From Microbispora siamensis (GTDB taxonomy: Bacteria; Actinomycetota; Actinomycetes; Streptosporangiales; Streptosporangiaceae), in assembly GCF_016863095.1 (NCBI RefSeq), contig NZ_BOOF01000028.1, positions 62,001-126,000 on the forward strand: a DNA stretch of 64,000 nucleotides. The letters are read 5' to 3'. The position numbers and the translations under genes were made by a program. Of the stretch, positions 30,095 through 38,828 are shown in pieces. Below the pieces are notes generated by a model that worked only from the letters and a program-made list of their open reading frames with translations, did no database searches and had not been told where the DNA came from. Each line of letters starts with the position of its first letter. Within the stretch, counting starts at the first letter, position 1.

Positions 30095-32662
30095 ATGGCC
30101 GCTGAAACGACCCGGCTGACCATCCAGATCGCAGAGGAGAACGCCGACCCCCACGAACTGGAGGACCTGACGGCCCGGCTCCGTGCGGAGTTGCTGGAGA
30201 TCGACGTGGTGGCGGCGCAGGCCGAGCGGGGGGCGCCGCCGCCCCCCGGCGCCAGGGCGGTCCTGTCGTTCTCCCTCGGCGGCCTGGTGGTCTCCCTCGC
30301 GGGCACGGAACTGCTCGCCGCGGTCGTGAGCGCGGTGACGGCCTGGCTGACCCGTGACCAGCACCGGTCGGCGAAGCTCACGATCGACGGCGACGCGATC
30401 GAGCTGACCGGTGTGCCGTCCGGTGAGCAACGCCGGCTGACCGATCTCTGGGTGCGGCGGCATGAGGCCGTTCGCGCCCCGGCCGGGACGCGGAGCGCTC
30501 TCATCGTGGCCGGCGACGAGTACCGCGATCCGGGGCTGCGCCGGCTGCGCGCTCCCGCACGCGACGCGGAGGCGCTGGCCCGCGTGCTCGGCGACCCGGC
30601 GATCGGCGGCTTCCACGTACGGACGCTGCTCAACGAGCCCACGCACGTGGTCAGCGAGATGGTCGAGGAGTTCTTCACCGACCGTGCCCCGGACGACGTG
30701 CTGCTGCTGCATTTTTCGTGTCACGGCGTGAAGGACGACAACGGGGAGCTGTACTTCGCCACGCCCACCACCAAGCTGCACCGCCTGGGGGCGACCGCGG
30801 TCTCGGCCGAGTTCGTCAGCCGCAGGATGAGCCGCAGCCGGTCCAGGCGCATGATCCTGCTGCTCGACTGCTGTTATGCGGGAGCGTGGGCACGAGGCGC
30901 GGTGCCGCGCGCCGGCATGGGCGTGCACGTGGAGGAGCAGTTCGGCGGTCGCGGCCGGGTGGTGATCACGGCGTCGAACGCGATGGAGTACGCCTTCGAC
31001 GGCACCGAGCTCGCCGACGCCCAGGAGCAGGCGCCGTCGGTGTTCACCCGTGCCCTCGTGGAAGGGCTGGAGTCCGGGGACGCCGACCGCGACCAGGACG
31101 GCTACGTCGGCATCGACGAGCTGTACGACTACGTCTACGACAAGGTCCGGCAGACGACACCGGGTCAGACCCCGGGCAGGTGGGCGTTCGACCTGCAGGG
31201 CGATCTCTACGTCGCGCGGCGCGCCCGCCCCGTCACCGTGCCCTCTCCCCTGCCGGCGGAGCTCCAGGCGGTCATCGAGAGCTCCATTCCCCGGGTCCGT
31301 GCCGGGGCGGTCGAGGAGCTGCGGCGCCTGCTGGGGACCCGGCACGAGGGCCTCGCCCTGGCGGCACGGCTGGCGTTGCAGGAGCTCGCCGACGACGACA
31401 GCCGCACCGTGTCCACGGCCGCCGCCGAGGCCCTCGCCACCGGCAGGACAGCCGCACCGGCATCGCCGTCGACGTTCCCGCCCTCCGCGCCACAGCCGTT
31501 GGAGTCTCCACCTCCCGCGACCTCTGTCCGTGCCACTCCAGGCGAGCCCGCTCCGTCCGCGTCCACCCGCCCCGCGGACGACCGCGCCGAACCGGTCCCG
31601 GGGGTGGTCACCGCCCCTGGTGAAGACACGCCGGGCCGATCGGTCGCGTCATCCCGTCCGGAACCGCCCCCGGCCACGCTGCCCCCCGCGGGACGGGCCA
31701 TGTCATCCGTCTCCGCCGCGGCGACGCCGTCGTCGCCGACCCCGTCGGAGGGTACGGCGGGGATCCGGAACCGCGTCCTTGGGGCGCTCCGGTTGCGCGA
31801 CCGAGCCCTGAACCTCCGGCTGCCCGCCCTTGTGGCGGCCTTCCTGCTGGCCAGCGCGGCGCTCCCATGGCTGAGCCCGATCGCCACGCTCTGGCAGTGG
31901 CTGCTGGTGGCCGCCGCCCTCGGGGCGGGACTGCTTGCCCCTGAGGGACGGGCTCGGGAGATCACCCTCGGGTTCGCCGTCGGCCTGGGCGCGGTCATGC
32001 TGGGGCTGCTCGCGTTCTACTCGGACGAGTACAGCAGCGCCTGGAGCATGTGGATCGCAGCGGCCGCGACCCTGCTCGTCTTCGCGGTCGTCATGCTGGA
32101 GGGTCCGCCGGAGACGACGCGATGGTCACGGCTCGGGGAGCGTGTCGTCAGCCTGATCGCGGTGGCGGTGATCGCGGCCCACCTGGCCTCCCCTGAACGT
32201 ATCGCCTACGACCCCGGTGAGACGCAGCAGTGGTGGGGAGCGACGGTGGTGACGGTCGCCTGCCTCTGCCTGCTCGTCGTCCGCGGCATCGAGCAGCGAC
32301 GCGACACCCGAGCCCTCGTCGCGTTCCTCCTCGGCGCCGCCGCGACCGTGCTCGTGGTGCTCGACCTCGGCCGGGCCGAGGCGGTCACCACTTACCTGCC
32401 CACTCTGCTCGTCATGCTGCTGCTCGGCGTCCGCCCGGCCCGCGGGCGACCGGAGTTCCTCGCCGCCGCCCGGCTCTCCCTCATCGCGGGAGTTCTGCAG
32501 GGCGTCGTCGACCACGGTTTCGTGAACCGCACCGTCCGGACGTTCACCACCGACACCGTCGCGAAGGAGCATCTGATCCTCCAGCTCGTCGCGGCCCTCC
32601 TGGTCGCGATCGCCGCCTACACGGCCAGGGGAAGGTCCTCCCGCTCATCTCGGCAGGAATAG
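30095..32662 (+). CDS. EACC1-caspase (C14) protein with C-terminal multi-pass membrane domain
   Basis: The protein has 855 residues. Residues 5-125 resemble the effector-associated constant component EACC1 (TTRLTIQIAEENADPHELED, a hydrophobic helix LGGLVVSLAGTELLAAVVSA, and AKLTIDGDAIELTG). Residues about 125-360 are a caspase domain. The dyad is His210 in LLLHFSCHGVKDDNGE and Cys260 in ILLLDCCYAGAW; the rest of the fold includes VVITASNAMEYAFDG and GYVGIDELYDYVYDKV. A helical HEAT-like stretch follows, then a Pro/Ala/Ser linker (about 455-560). About nine to ten TM helices start with NLRLPALVAAFLLASAALPW. AAGGGAGC precedes the ATG. EACC1 proteins belong to predicted conflict systems. Here the protease would be tethered to the membrane. 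Confidence 0.78.
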   Translation: MAAETTRLTIQIAEENADPHELEDLTARLRAELLEIDVVAAQAERGAPPPPGARAVLSFSLGGLVVSLAGTELLAAVVSAVTAWLTRDQHRSAKLTIDGDAIELTGVPSGEQRRLTDLWVRRHEAVRAPAGTRSALIVAGDEYRDPGLRRLRAPARDAEALARVLGDPAIGGFHVRTLLNEPTHVVSEMVEEFFTDRAPDDVLLLHFSCHGVKDDNGELYFATPTTKLHRLGATAVSAEFVSRRMSRSRSRRMILLLDCCYAGAWARGAVPRAGMGVHVEEQFGGRGRVVITASNAMEYAFDGTELADAQEQAPSVFTRALVEGLESGDADRDQDGYVGIDELYDYVYDKVRQTTPGQTPGRWAFDLQGDLYVARRARPVTVPSPLPAELQAVIESSIPRVRAGAVEELRRLLGTRHEGLALAARLALQELADDDSRTVSTAAAEALATGRTAAPASPSTFPPSAPQPLESPPPATSVRATPGEPAPSASTRPADDRAEPVPGVVTAPGEDTPGRSVASSRPEPPPATLPPAGRAMSSVSAAATPSSPTPSEGTAGIRNRVLGALRLRDRALNLRLPALVAAFLLASAALPWLSPIATLWQWLLVAAALGAGLLAPEGRAREITLGFAVGLGAVMLGLLAFYSDEYSSAWSMWIAAAATLLVFAVVMLEGPPETTRWSRLGERVVSLIAVAVIAAHLASPERIAYDPGETQQWWGATVVTVACLCLLVVRGIEQRRDTRALVAFLLGAAATVLVVLDLGRAEAVTTYLPTLLVMLLLGVRPARGRPEFLAAARLSLIAGVLQGVVDHGFVNRTVRTFTTDTVAKEHLILQLVAALLVAIAAYTARGRSSRSSRQE

Positions 32663-32723
32663 TGCCAGCACCGTCCGATCTGGACTCATCGGATGGACTC
32701 ACCACCCGGCGGGCACGTCAGGA

Positions 32724-33587
32724 CTATTCGGTGAACAGGTCGGCGGCCGACGTCGCGGTGACGGCCCGCCGCGCCCACTCGTCAAGCCGCTCCAGATCTG
32801 TGCACTCCATGATGAACGCACGGTCGTCCTCGGAGACCGGGATGCCCCGCGCCTCCAGGATGGTCAGCACCGCCCTCGCCTCACCTTCTGCTCGCCCGGC
32901 TTGGAGGCCCTTGCCGTAGTGCATCTTCGCGAACGGGCTGTAGACCGGCCAAACGGTGGACTCCATGAGTGCCTCCATCAGGTGTCGGGCGGCCTGCGAG
33001 GCCATCCGGTATGCGTATTCATAGTAATGCGGAGCGTGTTCGGCGGGGAGGTGCTGCAACGCGGCCACGAATGCCTCCACCACCTTGGCATGCTCTCCGT
33101 GGTTCATCACGGACAGTGCAGACAGCTCCGGCTGTGCGGCTGCCTCCGCAGGATCGGTGATGAGAGGGATATGGTCCGGGCCCATCACCTGGCAGGTCAG
33201 GGTGTAGCCCGGCAGGCTGGTAGGAATCGGCTTGGCAGCCCAAACGGCGGTCCGGGCCTCGGGAGAGAAGACCAACACCGTGACCGGGCAATTCAGCTGC
33301 AACCACAATGCGGCGGCATACCGAGGTAGCGCACGCTGCTTATCGGGATCCGGCCGCTGTTGGATCTCCACCACGATCGCGTGAAGAGGGGAATGCCGGG
33401 GCCCGACCGTGATCACGACATCGGGTCGAAGATCGATGGACGGACGGTCGTTCAGATCGTTACTCGCGACCTGGACCGGCAGCCCGTCGGGTACATCGAC
33501 GCCAAGGTGGTCGCGCAGCATCTCGACGGCGAACTGCGGCCTGTGCCGGAACAGCAGGTTGAGCGTGTCATGCAGGGGGGACGGCAT
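32724..33587 (-). CDS. Rpn/PD-(D/E)XK nuclease-like protein of unknown function
   Basis: The 287-residue protein starts MPSPLHDTLNLLFRHRPQFA, a start shared by a large actinobacterial family. Residues 50-90 contain RPDVVITVG and HAIVVEIQQRPDPDKQRALP, an Asp...Glu-x-Gln arrangement compatible with a PD-(D/E)XK fold. The rest includes TVLVFSPEARTAVWAA, a DPAEAAAQPELSALSVMNHG segment and a helical tail with GRAEGEARAVLTILEARGI. Such genes are often multi-copy and resemble transposase-associated or recombination-promoting nucleases. No ribosome site is apparent. It converges on the caspase gene, with a 61-nt gap. Confidence 0.65.
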   Translation of the reverse strand: MPSPLHDTLNLLFRHRPQFAVEMLRDHLGVDVPDGLPVQVASNDLNDRPSIDLRPDVVITVGPRHSPLHAIVVEIQQRPDPDKQRALPRYAAALWLQLNCPVTVLVFSPEARTAVWAAKPIPTSLPGYTLTCQVMGPDHIPLITDPAEAAAQPELSALSVMNHGEHAKVVEAFVAALQHLPAEHAPHYYEYAYRMASQAARHLMEALMESTVWPVYSPFAKMHYGKGLQAGRAEGEARAVLTILEARGIPVSEDDRAFIMECTDLERLDEWARRAVTATSAADLFTE

Positions 33588-33732
33588 GACACGCAAAGCT
33601 ATCAGACGATTACCCAGAGTAGCATCAACTTGCTCAGGCAACGGTGAGCGAGCCGTCGTCGTCAACAGATGCGGTGGCGACTGCGTAGGAGAGGCGGGGC
33701 CGGCGGCTTGATGGAGCAAGGGCGTAGGTGAG

Positions 33733-33825
33733 CGGAGGTGGACGGGAATCGAACCCGCCAGGCCGAGGACCTCGGCCTCGTCGGTTTTGAAGACCGCGGG
33801 GGCCACCAGGCGCCCACACACCTCC
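33733..33825 (-). tRNA. selC: tRNA-Sec (anticodon TCA), selC
   Basis: The 93-nt minus-strand sequence folds as a selenocysteine tRNA. The acceptor stem is GGAGGTG paired to CACCTCC. The anticodon arm CGGT-CTTCAAA-ACCG places TCA in the centre. The very long variable arm is AGGCCGAGG / CTCGGCCT, and the T-arm is CGGG-TTCGATT-CCCG. CCA is not encoded. It is divergent from selD (start 33915). Confidence 0.93.
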
Positions 33826-33914
33826 AGGGAGAAACCTAGCCGGAACGGGGTAGGGACCCGGGCGGCGCCCCCGCGGTGGCGGCGTGGCGGACGATCGACT
33901 CGAAACGGGGCGGC

Positions 33915-34928
33915 ATGACCGAGACGGCGGAGCGGGCCGGAATCCGGCTGACCCAGCAGGCGCACGGAGGCGGCTGCGCCTGCAAGATCCCCCCGGGCGA
34001 GCTGGAGAGCATCGTGGCCGGGCTCGTGGCCCCGAACCCGTCCGCGTACGCGCACGAACTGGTCATCGGACTGGACGACGGCGACGACGCGGCCGTGGTC
34101 AGGATCGAGGGCTGCCGGGCGGTCGTCGCCACCGCGGACTTCTTCACCCCCGTCGTGGACGACCCGTACGACTGGGGGCGGATCGCGGCCACCAACGCGC
34201 TGTCCGACGTGTACGCGGTGGGCGGCGAACCGGTCGTGGCGGTGAACCTGCTGGGCTGGCCAAGGGAGACGCTGTCCATGGACCTCGCCAGGGAGGTGCT
34301 GCGCGGGGGGCTGGACGTGGCGCGGGCGGCGGGCTGCCACGTCGCGGGTGGCCACAGCGTGGACGATCCCGAGCCGAAGTACGGCATGGCCGTCACCGGC
34401 CTGGCCGACCCGGACCGGCTGCTGCGCATCGACGCGGGACGGGCGGGGTCACCGATCTCCCTCACCAAACCGCTCGGCGTGGGCGTGCTCAACACCAGGC
34501 ACAAGGCGACCGGCGAGGTGTTCCCGCAGGCGGTCGAGGTGATGACGACGCTCAACCGGGACGCCTCGCGGGCGGCGCTGGCGGCCAGGGCCGCGTGCGC
34601 GACCGACGTCACCGGATTCGGTTTGCTCGGCCACCTCTACAAGCTCGCCAGGGCGAGCGGCGTCACGGCGGTGGTCGATGTGGCGGCCGTGCCCTACCTG
34701 GAGGGGGCGCGGCAGGCGGTGCGCGACGGCTACGTCAGTGGCGGCACCCGCCGCAACCTGGATTGGGTGCGCCCCCACCTCGACCCGGGCCGGTACGCGG
34801 AGGAGGACCTGCTCCTGCTGGCCGACGCGCAGACCTCGGGCGGCCTGCTGGTCGCCGGCGAGGTCCCCGGCGCGCCGATCGTCGGCGAACTCGTCCCGGC
34901 CGAGGCCGCCGCGCTCCGGCTCGTCTGA
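33915..34928 (+). CDS. selD: Selenide, water dikinase SelD
   Basis: The 337-residue enzyme makes selenophosphate from selenide and ATP. The catalytic loop is THGGGCACK-like: AHGGGCACKIPPGELESIV, with Cys (not Sec) at the active position. DDGDDAAVVRIE, TADFFTPVVDDPYDWGRIAA and AGGHSVDDPEPKYGMAVTGL are family motifs for ATP and metal binding. ATG at 33915 gives the family's usual N-terminus; the ribosome site is weak (GGGGCGG). It is divergent from tRNA-Sec and about 8 kb from selAB. Confidence 0.93.
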   Translation: MTETAERAGIRLTQQAHGGGCACKIPPGELESIVAGLVAPNPSAYAHELVIGLDDGDDAAVVRIEGCRAVVATADFFTPVVDDPYDWGRIAATNALSDVYAVGGEPVVAVNLLGWPRETLSMDLAREVLRGGLDVARAAGCHVAGGHSVDDPEPKYGMAVTGLADPDRLLRIDAGRAGSPISLTKPLGVGVLNTRHKATGEVFPQAVEVMTTLNRDASRAALAARAACATDVTGFGLLGHLYKLARASGVTAVVDVAAVPYLEGARQAVRDGYVSGGTRRNLDWVRPHLDPGRYAEEDLLLLADAQTSGGLLVAGEVPGAPIVGELVPAEAAALRLV

Positions 34929-34973
34929 CACCACCTGACGCCCGGGACGGCGGTGAGGTGGTAGACCCGGGAC

Positions 34974-35570
34974 ATGCGACCTGAGCCCGGCGAGGTGCTG
35001 CATTTCTCCGAGGACCCCGAGATCACCCGATTCGTTCCGCACGTGGCGGCCACCGCACGGCAGCCGGAGGCGTACGTCTGGGCGGTGACGGCCGACCGCT
35101 GCCCCGACTACTGGTTCCCTCGCCAGTGCCCGCGGGCCATGGCCTGGACCACCCCGGCGACCACGGACGACGACCGGGATCGGATCATCGGGCCGGGCTG
35201 CGGCGAGCGGGTCCACGCCATCGAGTACGGCTGGCTGGAGACGTTCCTGACCGTCCGCTTGTACGCCTATCGGCTCCCGGCGGAGAAGTTCGTCCCGTTC
35301 GGCGAGCCGGTGCCGAACGCGGTGGTGGCCACCGAGCCCGTCGAACCGCTCGGGCCGCCCGAACCCGTCGGCGACCTGCTACGGCTGCACGAGGAGGCCG
35401 GCATCCAGCTCAGGCTGCTGGACAACCTCTGGCCGTTCTGGGACGCCTTGACCGCCAGTTCCCTGGGCTGGAGCGGCATCCGCCTCCGCAACGCCCGCCC
35501 CCGGCGCCCACAGCCACTCCTCGATCGCGGCGGACGGCACCTGACCGAGTCAGCGGGGTTTGCCGAGTGA
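34974..35570 (+). CDS. DUF6886 family protein
   Basis: The 198-residue protein has the start MRPEPGEVLHFSEDPEITRF and the motif DYWFPRQCPRAMAWTTPATT that mark this uncharacterised actinobacterial family. The fold looks small, mixed alpha/beta and soluble, with VHAIEYGWLETFLTVRLYAY in the centre. Function unknown. The C-terminus overlaps the convergent MFS gene by 21 nt. Confidence 0.7.
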   Translation: MRPEPGEVLHFSEDPEITRFVPHVAATARQPEAYVWAVTADRCPDYWFPRQCPRAMAWTTPATTDDDRDRIIGPGCGERVHAIEYGWLETFLTVRLYAYRLPAEKFVPFGEPVPNAVVATEPVEPLGPPEPVGDLLRLHEEAGIQLRLLDNLWPFWDALTASSLGWSGIRLRNARPRRPQPLLDRGGRHLTESAGFAE

Positions 35571-36725
35571 CCACAGGGTTGCCGCCATGAGGAGAGCGGT
35601 CAGCCCGCCGCAGATCATCACGGTGGAGACCGAGAAGGCGTCGACGACACGTCCGCCGAGGAACGCGCCGAGGGCGAAGGTCGCCTGGAAGGAAGAGGTG
35701 AAAACGACCGTCGCGGCTTCGGGCGCGCGAGGGGCGGCGGCGATGAACGATGCCTGCGAACAGACGGGTACGCCTCCGTAGGCCAAGCCCCAGACCACGA
35801 GTGACATCACGGCGCCGATGGTTGTGCCGCCGACCGAGGGCAGCAGCAGGGTCGTGGCCGCGATCAGGCAGCCGCAGGTCACGAAGGTCGTTCGCAGCCG
35901 CGTGACCGTGCCCTTGCCGGCCAGGAAGTTGCCGGCGATTCCGGCGATTCCGTACGCCAGCAGGATGGCGCTGACGGCGGCGGGAGGCAGGCCGGTGACG
36001 TTCTGCAGGAAGGGTGTGACGTAGGTGTAGGTGCCGAAATGGGCCAAGACGATGAGGAAAGTGGCCGGCAAGGCGACAGCGGCACCCCGGGTGCGCAGCA
36101 GGTCGAGCAGGACGCGAGGGCTGGTGGCCTGATGGGCGGGCAGCGGCGGCAGCAGCAGTATCAGGGCCACAAGGACCAGGAGTGCCGGCACGGCCAGGAC
36201 CAGAAAGGCGGTCCGCCAGCCGGCGACGTCGCCGATGAAGGTCCCGGCCGGTACGCCGAGCACGGAGCCCAACGGCACGGCCGAGAAGATCACAGCGGTG
36301 GCGGTGCCGACGGCGTGCGGCGGCATCAGACGGCCGGCCAACCCGGCCCCGATGGACCAGAAGCCGCCGATCGTGAGGCCGACGAGCCCTCTGGAGATCA
36401 GCACGATCCAGTAGGAGGTCGCCACCGCGGCCAGCACGTCGGCTGCGGCGAGCACCCCCATGAGGACGCACAGCATCACACGGCGGTCCAGGCGCGCGGT
36501 GGTCAGTGTGACGGTTGGCGCGGCGACCGCGGCGACGAGACCGGGCAGGGCCATGGTCAGCCCCGTGGTGCCGTCGGAGATGCCGAAGTCGGCGCCTATG
36601 GCGGGCAGCAGGCCGATGGGCAGGATCTCGCTGGTGACGATGGTGAAGATGCCCAGCATGAGCGAGGTGACGGCGAGCCAGCCGATGAGAGGCGAGCGGG
36701 GCCGGGTGAGCGTGATTGTCGACAT
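35550..36725 (-). CDS. MFS transporter (drug/sugar exporter type, DHA1-like)
   Basis: The 391-residue protein has 12 predicted TM helices in two halves. The first helix begins PLIGWLAVTSLMLGIFTIVT. The loop between TM2 and TM3 carries ARLDRRVMLCVLMGVLAAAD, an MFS A-motif relative, and GFWSIGAGLAGRLMPPHAVG is a central feature of DHA1 antiporters of the AraJ/YdhP type. Export of small molecules or drugs by proton antiport is the family role. No regulator is adjacent. ATG at 36725 gives a short N-terminal tail. Confidence 0.82.
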   Translation of the reverse strand: MSTITLTRPRSPLIGWLAVTSLMLGIFTIVTSEILPIGLLPAIGADFGISDGTTGLTMALPGLVAAVAAPTVTLTTARLDRRVMLCVLMGVLAAADVLAAVATSYWIVLISRGLVGLTIGGFWSIGAGLAGRLMPPHAVGTATAVIFSAVPLGSVLGVPAGTFIGDVAGWRTAFLVLAVPALLVLVALILLLPPLPAHQATSPRVLLDLLRTRGAAVALPATFLIVLAHFGTYTYVTPFLQNVTGLPPAAVSAILLAYGIAGIAGNFLAGKGTVTRLRTTFVTCGCLIAATTLLLPSVGGTTIGAVMSLVVWGLAYGGVPVCSQASFIAAAPRAPEAATVVFTSSFQATFALGAFLGGRVVDAFSVSTVMICGGLTALLMAATLWSLGKPR

Positions 36726-36929
36726 GGGTCCGTTCGGCCAGGTGCGGGTGGAGGGTGTGCACCCAGCCAAGCAGTGACGAGGCAGCGGGCACCGGCACGT
36801 TTCGGACGTGACCAAACGCCTTGCCTGCGGTGGTCGGCAAGCCGGAAGGTTCGGCGGGCATCGTCGTCACGCCTCCGCGACGCCCGGCCTGGACGAGCAC
36901 GTCCCGGCTTGTTCAGGGACTTCAAGTAG

Positions 36930-37152
36930 CCCGTGCCCACCTCGGTGCATGGAGGCGCACATCGGTGAGCGTCCCGGCTGTGGCTCGACCTGATCCTCGG
37001 TCCCGGTGACGACGAGCCGCGTGTGCACCTGCAAGTCGACGATCGATCCCTGGTCGAGCTGACGATCGCCGAGGCACGGAGCGCCGGAACGCACCTCATC
37101 GGCCTCGCCGCCCTCGATGCGATGGAGGTTGCACCTGCCATGCCCGCCTGAC
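36930..37152 (+). pseudogene. Probable broken DUF6907-like gene
   Basis: One frame encodes CPPRCMEAHIGERPGCG, resembling the Cys-rich start of DUF6907 proteins, and soon stops. A second frame then continues with LILGPGDDEPRVHLQVDD, SLVELTIAEARSAGTHLIGL and ends MPA-stop at about 37152. The two pieces together look like one small protein interrupted by a frameshift. The 5' end is not clear. No intact start or ribosome site is found. The flanking region 36726-37345 holds nothing else that I can support. Confidence 0.3.
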
Positions 37153-37345
37153 CCATACGCGTCCCGTGAGACCGCGTTATTGGAGGGGCTGCCATTGAGT
37201 TGCCCTGCCGGTCGCCGGCCGCGACCAGCAGGTTCCAACCACAGTGGTGTGATCAACTGTCAGACAGGCTCCAGGAGCCTGCCGCGCGACCACTCCGAAT
37301 CACGCCCTGGCACTTGTGCCGAGGCGACGATGTGAAACGGGGAAA

Positions 37346-37546
37346 TCACCTGCACCTAGGTGGATCGCACCCGTCCGGGTGAGCGCCCGCGGGGTAGCCG
37401 TAGGCATAGACGCCGACGGGACGGCTGTTCGAGATCGAGGCCTGCCCGTCGGCGAGATCGGTGGCACGGGTCGCGCCGAACACGGCGACCAGCAGCGCGG
37501 CGGCAAGCCCGACGCCGCCGAGAGCACGGAACGAATGTCTCACCAT
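37346..37546 (-). CDS. Small secreted peptide
   Basis: The 66-residue protein starts at an ATG behind a strong GGAAGGAGGACC. It begins with a signal peptide (MVRHSFRALGGVGLAAALLV, cleavage about residue 28) and leaves a mature part of about 38 residues with aromatic and proline residues and two cysteines in a short C-terminal motif (DGCDPPRC). Function unknown; the two cysteines could form a disulfide. It is isolated between the MFS gene and the formate dehydrogenase genes. Confidence 0.6.
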   Translation of the reverse strand: MVRHSFRALGGVGLAAALLVAVFGATRATDLADGQASISNSRPVGVYAYGYPAGAHPDGCDPPRCR

Positions 37547-37680
37547 GGTCCTCCTTCCAGTTCATAACGTGAGGCGGAAGGGCAGGCTGTCCCGGCCGCC
37601 TCTTCGGTGTCGTTATCGATACCGGAGCTTCGCAGCGGGCTTTGGTGATCGACTTGGAGGTGACTTGCAGCGAGGCCAGC

Positions 37681-37728
37681 CGGACCGCCTGCCGGACCGC
37701 CTGCCGGACCGCCTGCCGGACCGCCTGC
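37681..37728. repeat. 12-bp tandem repeat, four copies
   Basis: CGGACCGCCTGC is repeated four times without error (37681-37728). It lies in the 240-nt non-coding gap between the small secreted peptide and the formate dehydrogenase membrane subunit. It is a minisatellite-like variable tract and no hairpin is obvious. Confidence 0.85.
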
Positions 37729-37786
37729 CGGCTGACCGTCCCTACCATGCGGCTCACCGTAGCTTCGGGAGCTTGAGGCCGTGACC

Positions 37787-38722
37787 CTAGCGGCCGGGGA
37801 CGGAGGCGGGGCGGCCGGCGTCGAGGCGGTCGCGCTGCGGCACGACGGTGTACCTGGGATCCTTGGCCGAGGCCCGGCCCGCCTCCAGCACGCCGAACCG
37901 GGTGCACAGGGCTCCGGCCGTGATCGCGAGCCCGGACAGCGCGGTGAGGGCCCGGCTGCGCCCGGCGACCGTGGCGAGCAGGGCGCCGCCGAGGGTGAGC
38001 ACGCGGGAGGCCCGCATGAGCCTGCCCGCCCTGCCCTTCCGGTACGGCTCACCGACGAGACCGAGGCGGCGCTCCATCAGCCCGCCGGCGACGACCTCGG
38101 CCACGGCGCCCGCCGCCGCCGCGGCGCGGGCGGGCCCGGCCTGCGCCCGGGGCGTGGTCAGCATGACGGCCGCGCCCGCCGACGCGAGGGCGCTCCCGGA
38201 GAACAGGAACGGCAGCTCGCGCATCCCCTCGTGCCAGGCGGGGACGGCGGTGTCGGCCAGCAGGACGGCCGTGTAGGTGGCCATCGCCACGCCGCTCAGG
38301 CCGCTCGCGACCGACGCGGCGTCGCCCGCGAGGGGCAGCAGGCCCGTCACCGCCGAGCCCGCCGCGACGCCGGTCAGCCCGCTGTGGGCGGCCAGCGTCC
38401 AGGAGCCGACGCTCATCGGCGAGGTGAGCTTGAACACCCGCAGCATGTTGAGGAAGCGCATCGGCCGGCCCAGCTCGGCCACGAGGAAGGCCGCACCGGC
38501 GCTCGCACCCGCGAAGGCCGTCATCCTGGCGGCCAGTTCCAGCCGGTCCCGCCCGGTGAGGCGGGCGGCCGCCGCCATCGCGCCCGCCGCGCCGGACAGC
38601 CCGCCCAGATAGAGGTACGTCGGCATGTGGGGCTCGTGCCAGATGGGCTGCTTGATGACCGGCTGCCCGTAGTAGGACCGGAACTCGGCGTCCGGCACCA
38701 TCTCGTCCCGGCGCCTCGGCAT
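37787..38722 (-). CDS. Formate dehydrogenase membrane subunit, NrfD/PsrC family
   Basis: The 311-residue integral membrane protein has about eight TM helices. It begins with a polar stretch (YYGQPVIKQPIWHEPHMPTY) typical of NrfD, then YLYLGGLSGAAGAMAAAARL. A loop ELGRPMRFLNMLRVFKLTSP and LLADTAVPAWHEGMRELPFL are conserved NrfD features. NrfD proteins anchor iron-sulfur subunits and pass electrons to or from quinone. GGGGAGG precedes the ATG. It is the last gene of the fdh operon and starts 106 nt after the iron-sulfur subunit. Confidence 0.82.
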   Translation of the reverse strand: MPRRRDEMVPDAEFRSYYGQPVIKQPIWHEPHMPTYLYLGGLSGAAGAMAAAARLTGRDRLELAARMTAFAGASAGAAFLVAELGRPMRFLNMLRVFKLTSPMSVGSWTLAAHSGLTGVAAGSAVTGLLPLAGDAASVASGLSGVAMATYTAVLLADTAVPAWHEGMRELPFLFSGSALASAGAAVMLTTPRAQAGPARAAAAAGAVAEVVAGGLMERRLGLVGEPYRKGRAGRLMRASRVLTLGGALLATVAGRSRALTALSGLAITAGALCTRFGVLEAGRASAKDPRYTVVPQRDRLDAGRPASVPGR

Positions 38723-38828
38723 CAGATCCTCCCCGCGACTGCGTTCGTGGTGTTCGTGCGCATCCCGGTCACGCCCGCGAAACCGCGGGCAGCTCGCCGG
38801 TCCGGTGCCCGCCGCCGTGGCGCGCGCA

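Noticed and set aside
33588-34355. Upstream extension of the nuclease-like gene on the minus strand
   Set aside because: It would run through tRNA-Sec and selD. The family's usual start is at 33587.
37681-37728. CRISPR array
   Set aside because: Units are contiguous with no spacers and too short; simple tandem repeat.
37356-37907. Minus-strand frame including repeats of QAVR
   Set aside because: Produced by the 12-bp tandem repeat and overlaps the small secreted peptide gene in another frame; no start signal.
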